From: Roseibium algicola
GTDB lineage: Bacteria > Pseudomonadota > Alphaproteobacteria > Rhizobiales > Stappiaceae
Assembly (NCBI RefSeq): GCF_001999245.1
Contig: NZ_CP019630.1
Span: 248,001-312,000 of the forward strand
Length of the DNA stretch: 64,000 bases
Direction of reading: 5' to 3'
This document shows positions 18,573 through 27,579 of the stretch, piece after piece. The position numbers and the translations under genes were made by a program. Position 1 is the stretch's first letter; each line of letters starts with the position of its first letter. The notes under the pieces are model-generated. The model saw only the letters and a list, made by a program, of their open reading frames with translations. It was not told the DNA's origin and searched no databases.

Positions 18573-18722
18573 GAGCCGCTTCCGGAAATTCTTATCGTGA
18601 GTTTGACCTTTGGCTTGCGGAGATATAGGTGCAGGAGCAAGACGGCAAGCGGTCCGGGACGTTTTGCGGCAAAAGGTCCCTCATCGCGCGGATTCACACA
18701 CGGTCAACGGACACGCCCGACA

Positions 18723-18938
18723 ATGGTTCCCTCGTTTCGCAAGTTTATCGGCATGGTGCTGCTGGTTGTTTTTGTGGTGGTCTACGCCCTCACCGCGATG
18801 GTGATCGGCGACCTGACATTGCAGCAGTCCTCGAACCTGATCCGCTTCATCTACTTCGGCATCGCAGGTCTGGCCTGGGTCATCCCGGCAGGCGCGATTA
18901 TCTGGTGGATGGAAAGAGGCGGGAAAAGCCGGACCTGA
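18723..18938 (+). CDS. DUF2842 small membrane protein
   Basis: 71 aa, two hydrophobic helices, matching DUF2842 (RKFIGMVLLVVFVVVYAL, then FGIAGLAWVIPAGAIIWWM). This is an alphaproteobacterial family usually near heme A synthase. Its 3' end runs 41 bp into the convergent deacetylase gene, so the two coding regions overlap tail to tail. Confidence 0.85.
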   Translation: MVPSFRKFIGMVLLVVFVVVYALTAMVIGDLTLQQSSNLIRFIYFGIAGLAWVIPAGAIIWWMERGGKSRT

Positions 18939-19998
18939 CACCAAACCCGTTGGCGGCCCACCGGGCAACCCGGTAAAGCGCAAAGGGCGCCCCCGTCAGA
19001 TACTGGTCGACAACAGCCGGGTCTTGAAACCGGCCGTTCAGGGAGACGCGTGGCAGCATCATCGGGTCGCGCGCGTTGACGGATTGAAGCACACCGGGAA
19101 GCGTCGTCACAGACGAGGCGAAGCCGATCTCCCGCAAGATATCCGCATCGCGCGGTGTAACCGCGTGTGATTTTCCATACGGATAGGCAAAGTGCTTCGG
19201 CCTGCGGCCGAGTTCTTTCTCCAGCCGCTCAAGGCCCCTGGTCACATCTTCACAGGCGGCATCTGCGTTCAACCGCGCCATGGCAAAATGATCGTGGGTG
19301 TGGGCACCGATGGTAACCAGCGGATCACCAGCCAGTTGGCGGGTCTCGTCCCACGTCATCATCTGCCGGTCCGCCAGGGCTTTAAGGTCGACGCCGTATC
19401 TTTCAGCAAGCGCCCGGATGATCTTGCGCTGATCTCCTTCGCCGACCTCCAGTGTCAGATGATCGACGATCTTTTCGAAACACGCGTTTTTTTCTACAAG
19501 TGTTCTGCACGGGATGCCGGCTGAATTGCCTGCCGCAGTAAAGACCACTTCATCGTTGTCTGCGATGATCTTCTCAAGGGCCAGCCACCACAGTTCGCTG
19601 GTCCGGTCGATCAGCCCGGTTGTGACGAACACGGTGAAAGGAGCTTCCAGTTCCTTCAGAATCGGATAGGCGACAGACAGATTGTCCCGGTACCCGTCAT
19701 CGAAGGTCAGCACTGCATAACGGCGGTGCCCGTAACCGGACTTGAGCAGGTCGACGGCTTCATCCATCGATATGATTTCATAGCCGTTTGCCCTAATCCG
19801 CTCGACCGCGAGCTTCAGAAATTCGGGCGTGATTTCCAGGTGACGGTTCGGCTGGAAAGCATCGGAGCGGGCCGACCGGACATGGTGCATCATAAACACG
19901 GCACCACAGCCCTGGGTAAACGGTGCCAGCATACGGCCAAGCCCCGTTCCCTTAAGTACACTGAATGCGCGTGTTACCGTCTTGTGCCGCATGCCCAT
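18898..19998 (-). CDS. polysaccharide deacetylase (NodB homology)
   Basis: 366 aa. NodB-type barrel with metal motif TFDDGYRDN near residue 107, the H-x-x-x-H motif in GAHTHDHFAM, and FAYPYGK. Members remove N- or O-acetyl groups from polysaccharide. At the edge of an exopolysaccharide locus its likely substrate is that polymer. No clear signal peptide is seen, so cytoplasmic or membrane-associated action is possible. Confidence 0.88.
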   Translation of the reverse strand: MGMRHKTVTRAFSVLKGTGLGRMLAPFTQGCGAVFMMHHVRSARSDAFQPNRHLEITPEFLKLAVERIRANGYEIISMDEAVDLLKSGYGHRRYAVLTFDDGYRDNLSVAYPILKELEAPFTVFVTTGLIDRTSELWWLALEKIIADNDEVVFTAAGNSAGIPCRTLVEKNACFEKIVDHLTLEVGEGDQRKIIRALAERYGVDLKALADRQMMTWDETRQLAGDPLVTIGAHTHDHFAMARLNADAACEDVTRGLERLEKELGRRPKHFAYPYGKSHAVTPRDADILREIGFASSVTTLPGVLQSVNARDPMMLPRVSLNGRFQDPAVVDQYLTGAPFALYRVARWAANGFGVRSGFSRLFPSTR

Positions 19999-20188
19999 GT
20001 GGCCGAAATGCCCACCTTGCTAGAATGTGCCAGTTAGGCACGGTTTCTTTAACAATTATTGCTAAATCTATCGAGACTTAGCTTGATCTGCCAGCGCGAC
20101 GTCCTGTCTTTCCTTCATGTTCGTTCAAAATGGTTTATCCGATTTTCAATAACCGTTTCAGCCTGTCTTTCACGCGCCCTGGTGCGAG

Positions 20189-21367
20189 GTGAGCACCGTG
20201 TCCTCAACAGACCTTGAATTGTCCATATTCACGAGGCTTAGCGAAGCACAGGCTGACTGGCAACAACTAAAGGATGTGCCGCACAGTAATCCATACCAGT
20301 CTCCTGGCTGGCTTTGCAGCTGGTTCGAGACAGTCGGCCAGAGCCTGAATTGCACGCCGGTGATCGTTGTCGGACGGTGTCGCAGTCAGGTGGTTTTTCT
20401 GCTGCCACTGCAACTTGAACGGTCTGCTGGAATCTCTGCGCTGACGTTTCTCGGCCACCAGAACGGCAACCAGAATACGGGCCTCTGGCATGCAGATTTC
20501 TATCGAGGAGCCACGGCAGACGAGATGAAAAGCCACCTGTCTGCCGTCTGCAAGCAGGTCGGTGCTGATCTCCTCAAGCTTGAAAACGTTCCGGAGACCT
20601 GGCTAGGGCGAGACCATCCGCTGGTTTTCAAAGGAGCGACATCAAGCCCGAGCCCTGTTTTCGCCCGCGCTCTGCCCTCCGATTTCGGACAGTTGTTCAA
20701 CGACACACACAGCAAGTCCTCACGCAAGAACCTGCTTCGCAAGGAACGACATCTTCAGGCAGCCGGTAATTACACGATTGCCAAAGCCACCTCCCCTGTC
20801 GACAGGCAACGTGGCTTTGATGCCTTTCTTGAACAACGCTCTGTCAGGACAAGGGAAGCGGGCATTCCGAATGTTTTTTCGGCGCCCCCAGCGAAGACGT
20901 TCCTGTCCAGCGTGGTTGGACTGGATGCAACGGGCAGCGCGCAAGATCACGGCGCTCATCCCCTGGATCTCTGGTACCTGGAAACTGGAGACCGGATCAG
21001 GGCCACCTATCTGTGCGCCCAGCATGGCAAGACGCTTTATGCCTACAGCAACAGCGTTGCTCATGACGACATGCTGCCCAACAGTCCAGGGCTGGTCCTG
21101 ATCAAGGAAATCATCGAACGGGCGTGCGGTGATCCGACCATCGACACACTGGACCTCGGCCTTGGCGAGGAACGCTACAAGACCACGTGGGCGGAACCAG
21201 TGCCTTTGAAGGACAGCCTTTTGGCGATGACCTGGAAAGGGGCTCTCCGCATGCGCCTGGAGGCCGCAAGGCTGAAAGCCAAAACCCACGTCCGCAATTC
21301 ATCGATCCTGTGGCCGCTGATCCGGCGTTTGCGCAAGATGAAAGCTGGTTTTTCCGGCAACAGTTAG
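20189..21367 (+). CDS. GNAT/FemAB-like acyltransferase of the polysaccharide locus
   Basis: 392 aa, resembling the BioF2-like/CelD family of GNAT proteins in exopolysaccharide clusters: NPYQSPGWLCSWFETVG near the start, KSSRKNLLRKERHL in the middle and DLGLGEERYKTTWAEP near the end. It probably acylates sugar or lipid-linked intermediates; substrate unknown. Start may be GTG 20189 or GTG 20198, the latter better spaced from GCGAGG. Confidence 0.82.
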   Translation: MSTVSSTDLELSIFTRLSEAQADWQQLKDVPHSNPYQSPGWLCSWFETVGQSLNCTPVIVVGRCRSQVVFLLPLQLERSAGISALTFLGHQNGNQNTGLWHADFYRGATADEMKSHLSAVCKQVGADLLKLENVPETWLGRDHPLVFKGATSSPSPVFARALPSDFGQLFNDTHSKSSRKNLLRKERHLQAAGNYTIAKATSPVDRQRGFDAFLEQRSVRTREAGIPNVFSAPPAKTFLSSVVGLDATGSAQDHGAHPLDLWYLETGDRIRATYLCAQHGKTLYAYSNSVAHDDMLPNSPGLVLIKEIIERACGDPTIDTLDLGLGEERYKTTWAEPVPLKDSLLAMTWKGALRMRLEAARLKAKTHVRNSSILWPLIRRLRKMKAGFSGNS

Positions 21368-21400
21368 ACAGTTGGCACCCAACTGTCGCCAACATCTTCC

Positions 21401-23881
21401 TCAGGCGGCGTGCCCGTCACCGTTTCTGCGCGGCCCCGGTCCGGTTCCACCAGAAATCACGACTTCGACCTTCGCGCCGGTGTTATGTGCCAGAAGGTTG
21501 GCCGCACTTTGCAGTTCGTGGCCGTGGTCTGGCGCCGATGCTGCAATCAATACCCTGTCCGCGAAACTCAACATACGGGCACTCGCCAGTGACCCATCGA
21601 TGGCGCCAAGATCGACAACGACGGTTTCATAGGTCGACTTGATTGCCTCAAGAGCGAGCTTGAAACGTTCCGAGTTCACCATTTCGTCCGTGATCTCAAC
21701 CCGCCCGGCCTCAATGATATGCGCCTTTGATCCGGCATCGCGATAGACCACCTTGGCGAAAGGCGCCGTTCCGGCGACGATGTCGGAGAACCCTTCGGCC
21801 CCCTTCAGGTTGGTCTGATCGGGAAAGACTTCCATGATGAGAGAAGACTTGCCACGTCCGGCCGCCTTCCGGATCAGGTCGAAAGCGAGCTCGTGAGACA
21901 GGGCCTCATCATCGACGCTGAGAACGACAACGCGTCCCGCCGCTTCGACATCGTCCGCGTGCGTTGTCTTGAGCTGCTCTTCCCGCTTTGCTTGTCTGCT
22001 TGTCTTGCTGGCTGAAACCACAGGAACAGGAGCGACTTCCGCGCCTGGAACCTCTGTTTCGGCTTCGTTCGAACCCCGCATGTCCCCCACCCAGTCCGGG
22101 CTGACATCGTGATCGTAACCGGTCTTCATTTTGCGACCACGAAGCTTGCCGGACAGGATCCCGATGCGTCCCTTTGGCCGCTGTGTCTTTTCCGAGGCCT
22201 GGGGTTGGGGTTGGGGTTGTGGTTCCAGGGTCTGCTCAGGAACCGTTTCTTCGGTAGGTTCATCAACGCTAGCGGCTGTTTCAGGGACGCTTGGTTCCGT
22301 GTCGCGAAGCGTGTCGGCTTTGCTCCACTCGCCGGGATCGATCCTGTAGCTGGCAACGGTCTGACCGTAGCCCCCGCCCCAGCCTGGGTTTTCAGCCCGC
22401 ACGGTATCCTGAGGACCTGATTGCGGCCGCTCATCCATGCGCGGTGCAACGCGCGGCCCTTCGGACGAACCATCCTGCATCCGATAGAGCGCATTGCCGT
22501 TCAGAAATTCGCGCATGAGCACAAAGGCACATCCGAGAATAAAGGTGACAAGCGCAGCAATGATGGTGCTGGCAATGATTTTGGGCGAATCCGGTTCTAC
22601 CGGCACACTGGCACGGGAAATGATCCTGGCATCGGCAGGCAGAACCTGTGCACGCAAGCGGGAATCAGCTTCCTGGAAACTCAGCAGAAGCTGGTCAAGT
22701 TGCGCCGCCTTGGCATTGGCTTCGCGCTCCAGTTCCGCGAGCCTTGCCTGATCGGCGTTGGATTTTGCCGCAGCCGTCTTCAGCTCCTCAAGGCGTGCCC
22801 CAAGTGCTTTTGCGCGCTGGTCTTGCACCTTCGCATCATTTTCCAGTCCCTGCAGGATCTTGCGTGCTTCCGATCGGATTTGCCGGTCGTAATCACCAAG
22901 CTGAGATTGAAGCGCCTTCAGTTGCGGGTGGTTGGGCAACAGTGTGATTGAGAGTTCGGCAATGTTGGACTGAATTTCGACCTGACGCTCCCGCAGACGC
23001 TGAATGAGTGCGGAATTCAGCACATCGCTGGCAGTCTCGAGAGAACCGCCAGAATTCAGCAACTCGCGAATGAGGTCGGCTTTGGCCTGCGCCTCGGCCT
23101 TGGAGGACTGGGCGTCGGAGTAAGCGGTACTCGTTTCGGCAAGTTGCTGCTGGTTGAGCGGGATATTGTCAGCGCCGATCAAAAGGTCGGCCCGGGCGCG
23201 AAAATCCGATACCGCCTGCCGGGCTGCCTGAACTTCCCGGCGCAATTCGACAATCTGAGGCTCCAGCGCCGCGGAGGCCTGCTCGGTCGTCTGCCGTTTT
23301 GCGCTGGATTGAACCGACAGATACTCATCAACAATCGTATTGGCGACCTTGGCCGCCAGAACCGGACTTTCGGCGGTGTAGTCCACCGCGATCACGCGGG
23401 ATCCTTCCAGCCGGTAGATTTCCAGGTTCTCGTAATAATGCTTGAGGACCCGCTCTTCCTCGCTATTGCCTTCGGTCTCGTTTCCGAACCCGACCAGAGA
23501 CAGCAGGAGATTGACGAGGCTGCCATCGTCGTTGGCATCGAACTCCGGGATCGCAGCAAGGTTGAGCTTGTTCGCGACACGACGCGCCAGATCAGCGGAC
23601 TTGAGCAGTTGAACCTGGCTAACAACACCTTCGCTGTCGAGCAGGGCTCGCTCTTCTTCCTGCCCTCGCGATGCACCGGGCAGATTGTCCGTGCTCTCGA
23701 TGATGAGGCGCGCTTCGCCCTTGTATTTGGGTGCTACGAACTGGAGCCCCAGAAAGACGACAACGGTGACGAAGAGCGTGAGTGGAACAAGCCAGCCCAG
23801 GGATCGGCCGATCGTCCGCAACAGACCACCCAGATCCAGCGCCATATCGTCTTCGGAATGTGTCTGCCGCTCAGCATTCAT
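21401..23881 (-). CDS. exopolysaccharide co-polymerase/chain-length protein (GumC/Wzc type) with degenerate kinase domain
   Basis: 826 aa. N-terminal Wzz domain with first membrane helix (residues about 28-48), a long periplasmic coiled coil with GNVR-like segment, and second membrane helix at about 430-455. A 190-residue low-complexity linker (including a PQPQPQP run) follows. The C-terminal region (about 648-826) aligns by eye with BY-kinase/ParA-like domains but has SVDDEALSHE where GEGKST should be and no terminal tyrosine cluster, so it is probably not an active kinase. It is divergent from wza. Start 23881 (MNAERQTH) follows GGAG. Confidence 0.88.
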   Translation of the reverse strand: MNAERQTHSEDDMALDLGGLLRTIGRSLGWLVPLTLFVTVVVFLGLQFVAPKYKGEARLIIESTDNLPGASRGQEEERALLDSEGVVSQVQLLKSADLARRVANKLNLAAIPEFDANDDGSLVNLLLSLVGFGNETEGNSEEERVLKHYYENLEIYRLEGSRVIAVDYTAESPVLAAKVANTIVDEYLSVQSSAKRQTTEQASAALEPQIVELRREVQAARQAVSDFRARADLLIGADNIPLNQQQLAETSTAYSDAQSSKAEAQAKADLIRELLNSGGSLETASDVLNSALIQRLRERQVEIQSNIAELSITLLPNHPQLKALQSQLGDYDRQIRSEARKILQGLENDAKVQDQRAKALGARLEELKTAAAKSNADQARLAELEREANAKAAQLDQLLLSFQEADSRLRAQVLPADARIISRASVPVEPDSPKIIASTIIAALVTFILGCAFVLMREFLNGNALYRMQDGSSEGPRVAPRMDERPQSGPQDTVRAENPGWGGGYGQTVASYRIDPGEWSKADTLRDTEPSVPETAASVDEPTEETVPEQTLEPQPQPQPQASEKTQRPKGRIGILSGKLRGRKMKTGYDHDVSPDWVGDMRGSNEAETEVPGAEVAPVPVVSASKTSRQAKREEQLKTTHADDVEAAGRVVVLSVDDEALSHELAFDLIRKAAGRGKSSLIMEVFPDQTNLKGAEGFSDIVAGTAPFAKVVYRDAGSKAHIIEAGRVEITDEMVNSERFKLALEAIKSTYETVVVDLGAIDGSLASARMLSFADRVLIAASAPDHGHELQSAANLLAHNTGAKVEVVISGGTGPGPRRNGDGHAA

Positions 23882-24078
23882 CTTTTGAAACTCCAAGATA
23901 CCGGCAAACTATGTCGAATTATGGTAAGCGTTCGGTTAAGCTGGTTACAGTCTCCGGGGTCGCCCTGTTAATTAATGCATGCGCAAATTTGACAGGGTGC
24001 CGGACAGGTCTTTTTTCCTCTTCACCCTCAATTAACCATAAAGCGCGATCCTGTCTCCGAATTGTAGGAGAGTCGTTG

Positions 24079-24636
24079 ATGCGAACGAGAGCGCTTGTTG
24101 TCCTGGGCTTGTGCCTGGGCCTTGCTGCATGCAGCGGGTACAGACAGCCGCCGACAGCGTTTCACGAAACACTGACCCAGCCTTATCGCTTGGACTCAAG
24201 CGATAAGCTGCGCATTATCGTGTTCGGACAGGATGACCTGTCCAATACTTATGTCGTTGATCAAGCAGGATATATTTCCTTTCCGCTGGTCGGCAGCGTC
24301 GCCGCGCGCGGCAAGACCCAGCAAGGCCTGGCATCCGAAATTTCGGCCAAGCTGCGTCAGGGCTATATCCGCGATCCGGACGTCTCGGTGGAGGTCGATA
24401 CCTATCGCCCGATCTTCGTCATGGGTGAAGTGCAAAATGCAGGCCAATATAATTACGTTGCCGGCATGACCGTTCAAAACGCCATCGCAACAGCGGGTGG
24501 TTTCAGTTCGCGGGCGCTGCAGTCAGATGTGGATATCACCCGACAGCTCAACGGTGAAATTCTAAACGGCCGTGTGCCCATTTCGGACCCGGTGCGTCCT
24601 GGTGATACAATTTACGTCCGTGAGCGTTATTTTTAG
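24079..24636 (+). CDS. polysaccharide export lipoprotein (Wza/ExoF type)
   Basis: 185 aa. Lipobox LGLAACS near residue 20 gives an outer-membrane lipoprotein. A Poly_export domain (YRLDSSDKLRIIVFGQDDLS) and one SLBB domain (VFVMGEVQNAGQYNYVAGMTVQNAI) follow. It forms the export channel partner of the co-polymerase. AGGAG precedes the ATG at 24079; about 200 bp of AT-rich divergent promoter region lies between it and the co-polymerase gene. Confidence 0.92.
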   Translation: MRTRALVVLGLCLGLAACSGYRQPPTAFHETLTQPYRLDSSDKLRIIVFGQDDLSNTYVVDQAGYISFPLVGSVAARGKTQQGLASEISAKLRQGYIRDPDVSVEVDTYRPIFVMGEVQNAGQYNYVAGMTVQNAIATAGGFSSRALQSDVDITRQLNGEILNGRVPISDPVRPGDTIYVRERYF

Positions 24637-24742
24637 GGTCCCGCCAAGTTAACTGTGGACTCACCTCCCTTTGTTAGGGTGCAGTTTCAGTGCCCCACAG
24701 GTTCGACAAGAAACCTGGGGGTAGCAACAGGGATACTGCATC

Positions 24743-25972
24743 ATGACAACGACCCCCATGCGGATCGTGCATTGCGTGCGCTCGCCCATTGGCGGCATTT
24801 TCCGCCATATCCGGGATCTGGCCATGTGCCAGTCGGAAGCGGGACACGATGTCGGCCTCGTATGTGACAGCAACACGGGCAGTGCTTTCGACAATCGGCT
24901 TCTTGAAGAGCTGAAGCCGAGGCTAGCTCTTGGTATTGCACGCTTTCCCATGCAACGTCAGCTGACCGTACAGGATCTGACGGCAACTGTTTCCCTTTAC
25001 AAGCACATCCGGGACCTGAAACCCGACATCCTGCATGGACACGGGGCAAAAGGTGGCGCCTATGCGCGCCTGATTGGCAGCGTTCTACGCCTGCGCGGCC
25101 AGAAAGCCGCCCGCGTCTATTGCCCTCATGGCGGCAGCCTGCACTATGATCCCAATCGCTTCGAAGGCCGGGTCTACCACACGCTGGAACGGCTTCTTGG
25201 CCGCCTGACCGACGGGCTGATCTTTGTGTCCGACTATGAAGCCGCAGCCTACGAAAGCAAGGTCGGTCACACGAAAGCCCGATCGCGCATTGTCTACAAC
25301 GGGCTGACACCGGACGAATTCACCCCCGTTCCGGTGGATGAAGCAGCCGCCGATTTCCTTTATATCGGAATGCTGCGAGACCTGAAGGGACCGGACCTTT
25401 TCATTGAAGCGCTTTACAACATTCGCCTGAAGAACGGCACCGCGCCCAAGGCTCACATCGTTGGTGAAGGCCCGGACGAAGAGCGGTATCGTAACATGGT
25501 GAGGAAGCTGGGGCTTGACCGCGCAATCACGTTCCATGGTGCCCTTCCCGCTCGTGAAGCCTTCAAGCTTGCCAGGAACGTCGTTGTTCCATCACGCGCC
25601 GAAGCCATGCCCTATATCATCCTGGAGACCGTGGCGGCAGAACGTCCGCTGATTGCAACACGCGTCGGCGGCATTCCGGAAATATTTGGCCGTTATGCCA
25701 ATCGGCTGGTGGAACCAGGCCATATCGGCAAACTGACCACGGCCATGGAAGAAGCACTCGCAGATCCCGCCAAGATGGCTCAGCAGGCAAAAAACCTGCG
25801 CAGCTGCCTTGCAGAGACTTTCTCGGTCGACCTCATGAACGACAGAATCACCACCCTCTACCAGGAAATCCAGGGCATCGCCCCGACCGATAGCTCGACA
25901 CCGGCCCAAGCTGATAGTGTTTCAGCCGTGCCGCGTGCGCAGACTGTTCTTGCCAGATCGAGCAACCGATAA
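24743..25972 (+). CDS. glycosyltransferase family 4-like (GT-B)
   Basis: 409 aa. N-terminal acceptor domain with VRSPIGGIFRHIRDLA and HGHGAKGGAYARL; C-terminal nucleotide-sugar domain with HIVGEGPDEERYR, FHGALPAREAF and the E-x7-E motif in PSRAEAMPYIILETVAAERPLIAT. It adds a sugar to the growing lipid-linked repeat unit on the cytoplasmic face. TAATG overlap with the next gene indicates one operon. Confidence 0.92.
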   Translation: MTTTPMRIVHCVRSPIGGIFRHIRDLAMCQSEAGHDVGLVCDSNTGSAFDNRLLEELKPRLALGIARFPMQRQLTVQDLTATVSLYKHIRDLKPDILHGHGAKGGAYARLIGSVLRLRGQKAARVYCPHGGSLHYDPNRFEGRVYHTLERLLGRLTDGLIFVSDYEAAAYESKVGHTKARSRIVYNGLTPDEFTPVPVDEAAADFLYIGMLRDLKGPDLFIEALYNIRLKNGTAPKAHIVGEGPDEERYRNMVRKLGLDRAITFHGALPAREAFKLARNVVVPSRAEAMPYIILETVAAERPLIATRVGGIPEIFGRYANRLVEPGHIGKLTTAMEEALADPAKMAQQAKNLRSCLAETFSVDLMNDRITTLYQEIQGIAPTDSSTPAQADSVSAVPRAQTVLARSSNR

Positions 25973-27579
25973 TGAATACCCCAGTTTTTAAACCCTCTGG
26001 TGCGGTCGAACCGAAGCCTGTTGCGGGCGGGACATCCGCTTTGGGGCACAGATTGGAAAAGCATTTCAGACATACCGTTCATGGCGCGACGGGCCAAAGC
26101 AACGTCGAGGTTCTGTCCGCCGCCAACACCAGCCTTTCGGCCGACGCCTTTGAAATTGCTCAAGGCTTAGGCGGCAAAGGCGTTTCCGTTACCGTTCTCA
26201 CCGGTATGGTGCGTCTCACGGATGTACTTCTGATCGCTGGCACGGCCCTGTTCGCAGTCTTTACCAGTCCCGAAGCGGCTGGTTTCGGACTTGGCAACCT
26301 GTTTGTCACTGGCGCCGCCATCCTGTTTGCGCTCGCCTTTTTCCAGGCCGCAGACGTCTATCAGGTTCCGGTCATGCGCCAGGGTCTGTCGCAGATCGGA
26401 CGCGTTGCCGCCGGCTGGACGCTCGTGTTCGCCATGTTCGCGCTTCTGCGCACTACAACAGGCATCGGCACGGAACTGTCAGATGCCTGGATCGGCGCCT
26501 GGTTCGCGATAAGCCTGACCGGCCTTTGCCTGTCACGCTTCATTGTCTATCGGCTGGTGCGTCACTGGATGAAGTCCGGTCGCCTGGAACGGCGCGCGAT
26601 CATCGTCGGCGGCGGCACGGCCGCCCAGGAACTGATCCACGACCTGGAAGCCCAACCGGACAACGACATCCGCATTTGCGGTATCTTCGATGACCGGAAC
26701 AACGAACGTTCGCCGCCAGTGGTAGCCGGCTATCCGAAGCTCGGCAACATCAGCGCGCTGGTCGAATTCGCCCGTCTGGCACGCATCGACATGCTCATTG
26801 TGTGCATTCCCTTGCGCGCAGAGCAAAGGGTGCTGGAGCTTTTGAAAAAACTCTGGGTTCTGCCGGTCGACATCCGGCTTTCTGCCCACACCGACAAGGT
26901 TCGCTTTCGTAACCGCGGATCGAGCTTCATCGGTACGGTCCCATTTGTCGACGTGGTCGAAAAGCCGATAGCCGATTGGGACATGGTGGCCAAGCGGATC
27001 TTTGATCTTGTCTTCGCTTCGCTCGCCATCATCACGCTGCTGCCGGTCATGATCGCCGCTGCCATCGCCGTGAAGCTGGACAGCAAGGGGCCGATCCTGT
27101 TCAGGCAGAAACGCTACGGCTTCAACAACGAGATCATCGAAGTTCTGAAATTCCGGTCCATGTACACGGAAATGGCCGATCCGGACGCCAAGAAGGTGGT
27201 GACCAAGGGCGATCCCCGCGTGACCAGGGTCGGACGCTTCATCCGCAAGACTTCGATCGATGAGTTACCGCAGCTTTTCAACGTTCTCGGCGGCAGCCTG
27301 TCACTCGTCGGGCCCCGCCCGCATGCTGTCAACGCCCATACCAACAACAAGACCTGGGACGACGTCGTTGACGGTTACTTCGCTCGGCACAAGGTCAAGC
27401 CGGGCGTGACCGGCTATGCGCAGATCAACGGCTGGCGCGGTGAAGTCGATACACCGGAAAAGATCCAGAAGCGCGTGGAGTGCGATGTCTACTACATCGA
27501 GAACTGGTCGATCCTGTTCGACCTGAAAATCCTGATCCAGACGCCCTTCCGGTTGCTCAATACGGAGAACGCCTATTGA
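25972..27579 (+). CDS. undecaprenyl-phosphate sugar-1-phosphate transferase (WcaJ-like)
   Basis: 535 aa. An N-terminal half with about four membrane helices plus a CoA-binding-like Rossmann segment (IIVGGGTAAQELIHDL), then the C-terminal bacterial sugar transferase domain (about 335-535). Signatures: KRIFDLVFASLAIITLLPVM, KRYGFNN, KFRSMY, RKTSIDELPQLFNVL, SLVGPRPHA and KPGVTGYAQINGWRGE. It starts repeat-unit synthesis by loading sugar phosphate onto undecaprenyl phosphate. Confidence 0.94.
   Translation: MNTPVFKPSGAVEPKPVAGGTSALGHRLEKHFRHTVHGATGQSNVEVLSAANTSLSADAFEIAQGLGGKGVSVTVLTGMVRLTDVLLIAGTALFAVFTSPEAAGFGLGNLFVTGAAILFALAFFQAADVYQVPVMRQGLSQIGRVAAGWTLVFAMFALLRTTTGIGTELSDAWIGAWFAISLTGLCLSRFIVYRLVRHWMKSGRLERRAIIVGGGTAAQELIHDLEAQPDNDIRICGIFDDRNNERSPPVVAGYPKLGNISALVEFARLARIDMLIVCIPLRAEQRVLELLKKLWVLPVDIRLSAHTDKVRFRNRGSSFIGTVPFVDVVEKPIADWDMVAKRIFDLVFASLAIITLLPVMIAAAIAVKLDSKGPILFRQKRYGFNNEIIEVLKFRSMYTEMADPDAKKVVTKGDPRVTRVGRFIRKTSIDELPQLFNVLGGSLSLVGPRPHAVNAHTNNKTWDDVVDGYFARHKVKPGVTGYAQINGWRGEVDTPEKIQKRVECDVYYIENWSILFDLKILIQTPFRLLNTENAY

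Noticed and set aside
17559..18722. Long forward frame opposite heme A synthase leading into DUF2842
   Set aside because: Only the last 71 codons (from 18723) match a family; the rest mirrors heme A synthase.
22195..22235. GGGGTT tandem repeats resembling a telomere or G-quadruplex tract
   Set aside because: They encode the Pro-Gln repeat in the linker of the co-polymerase; an ordinary coding low-complexity run.
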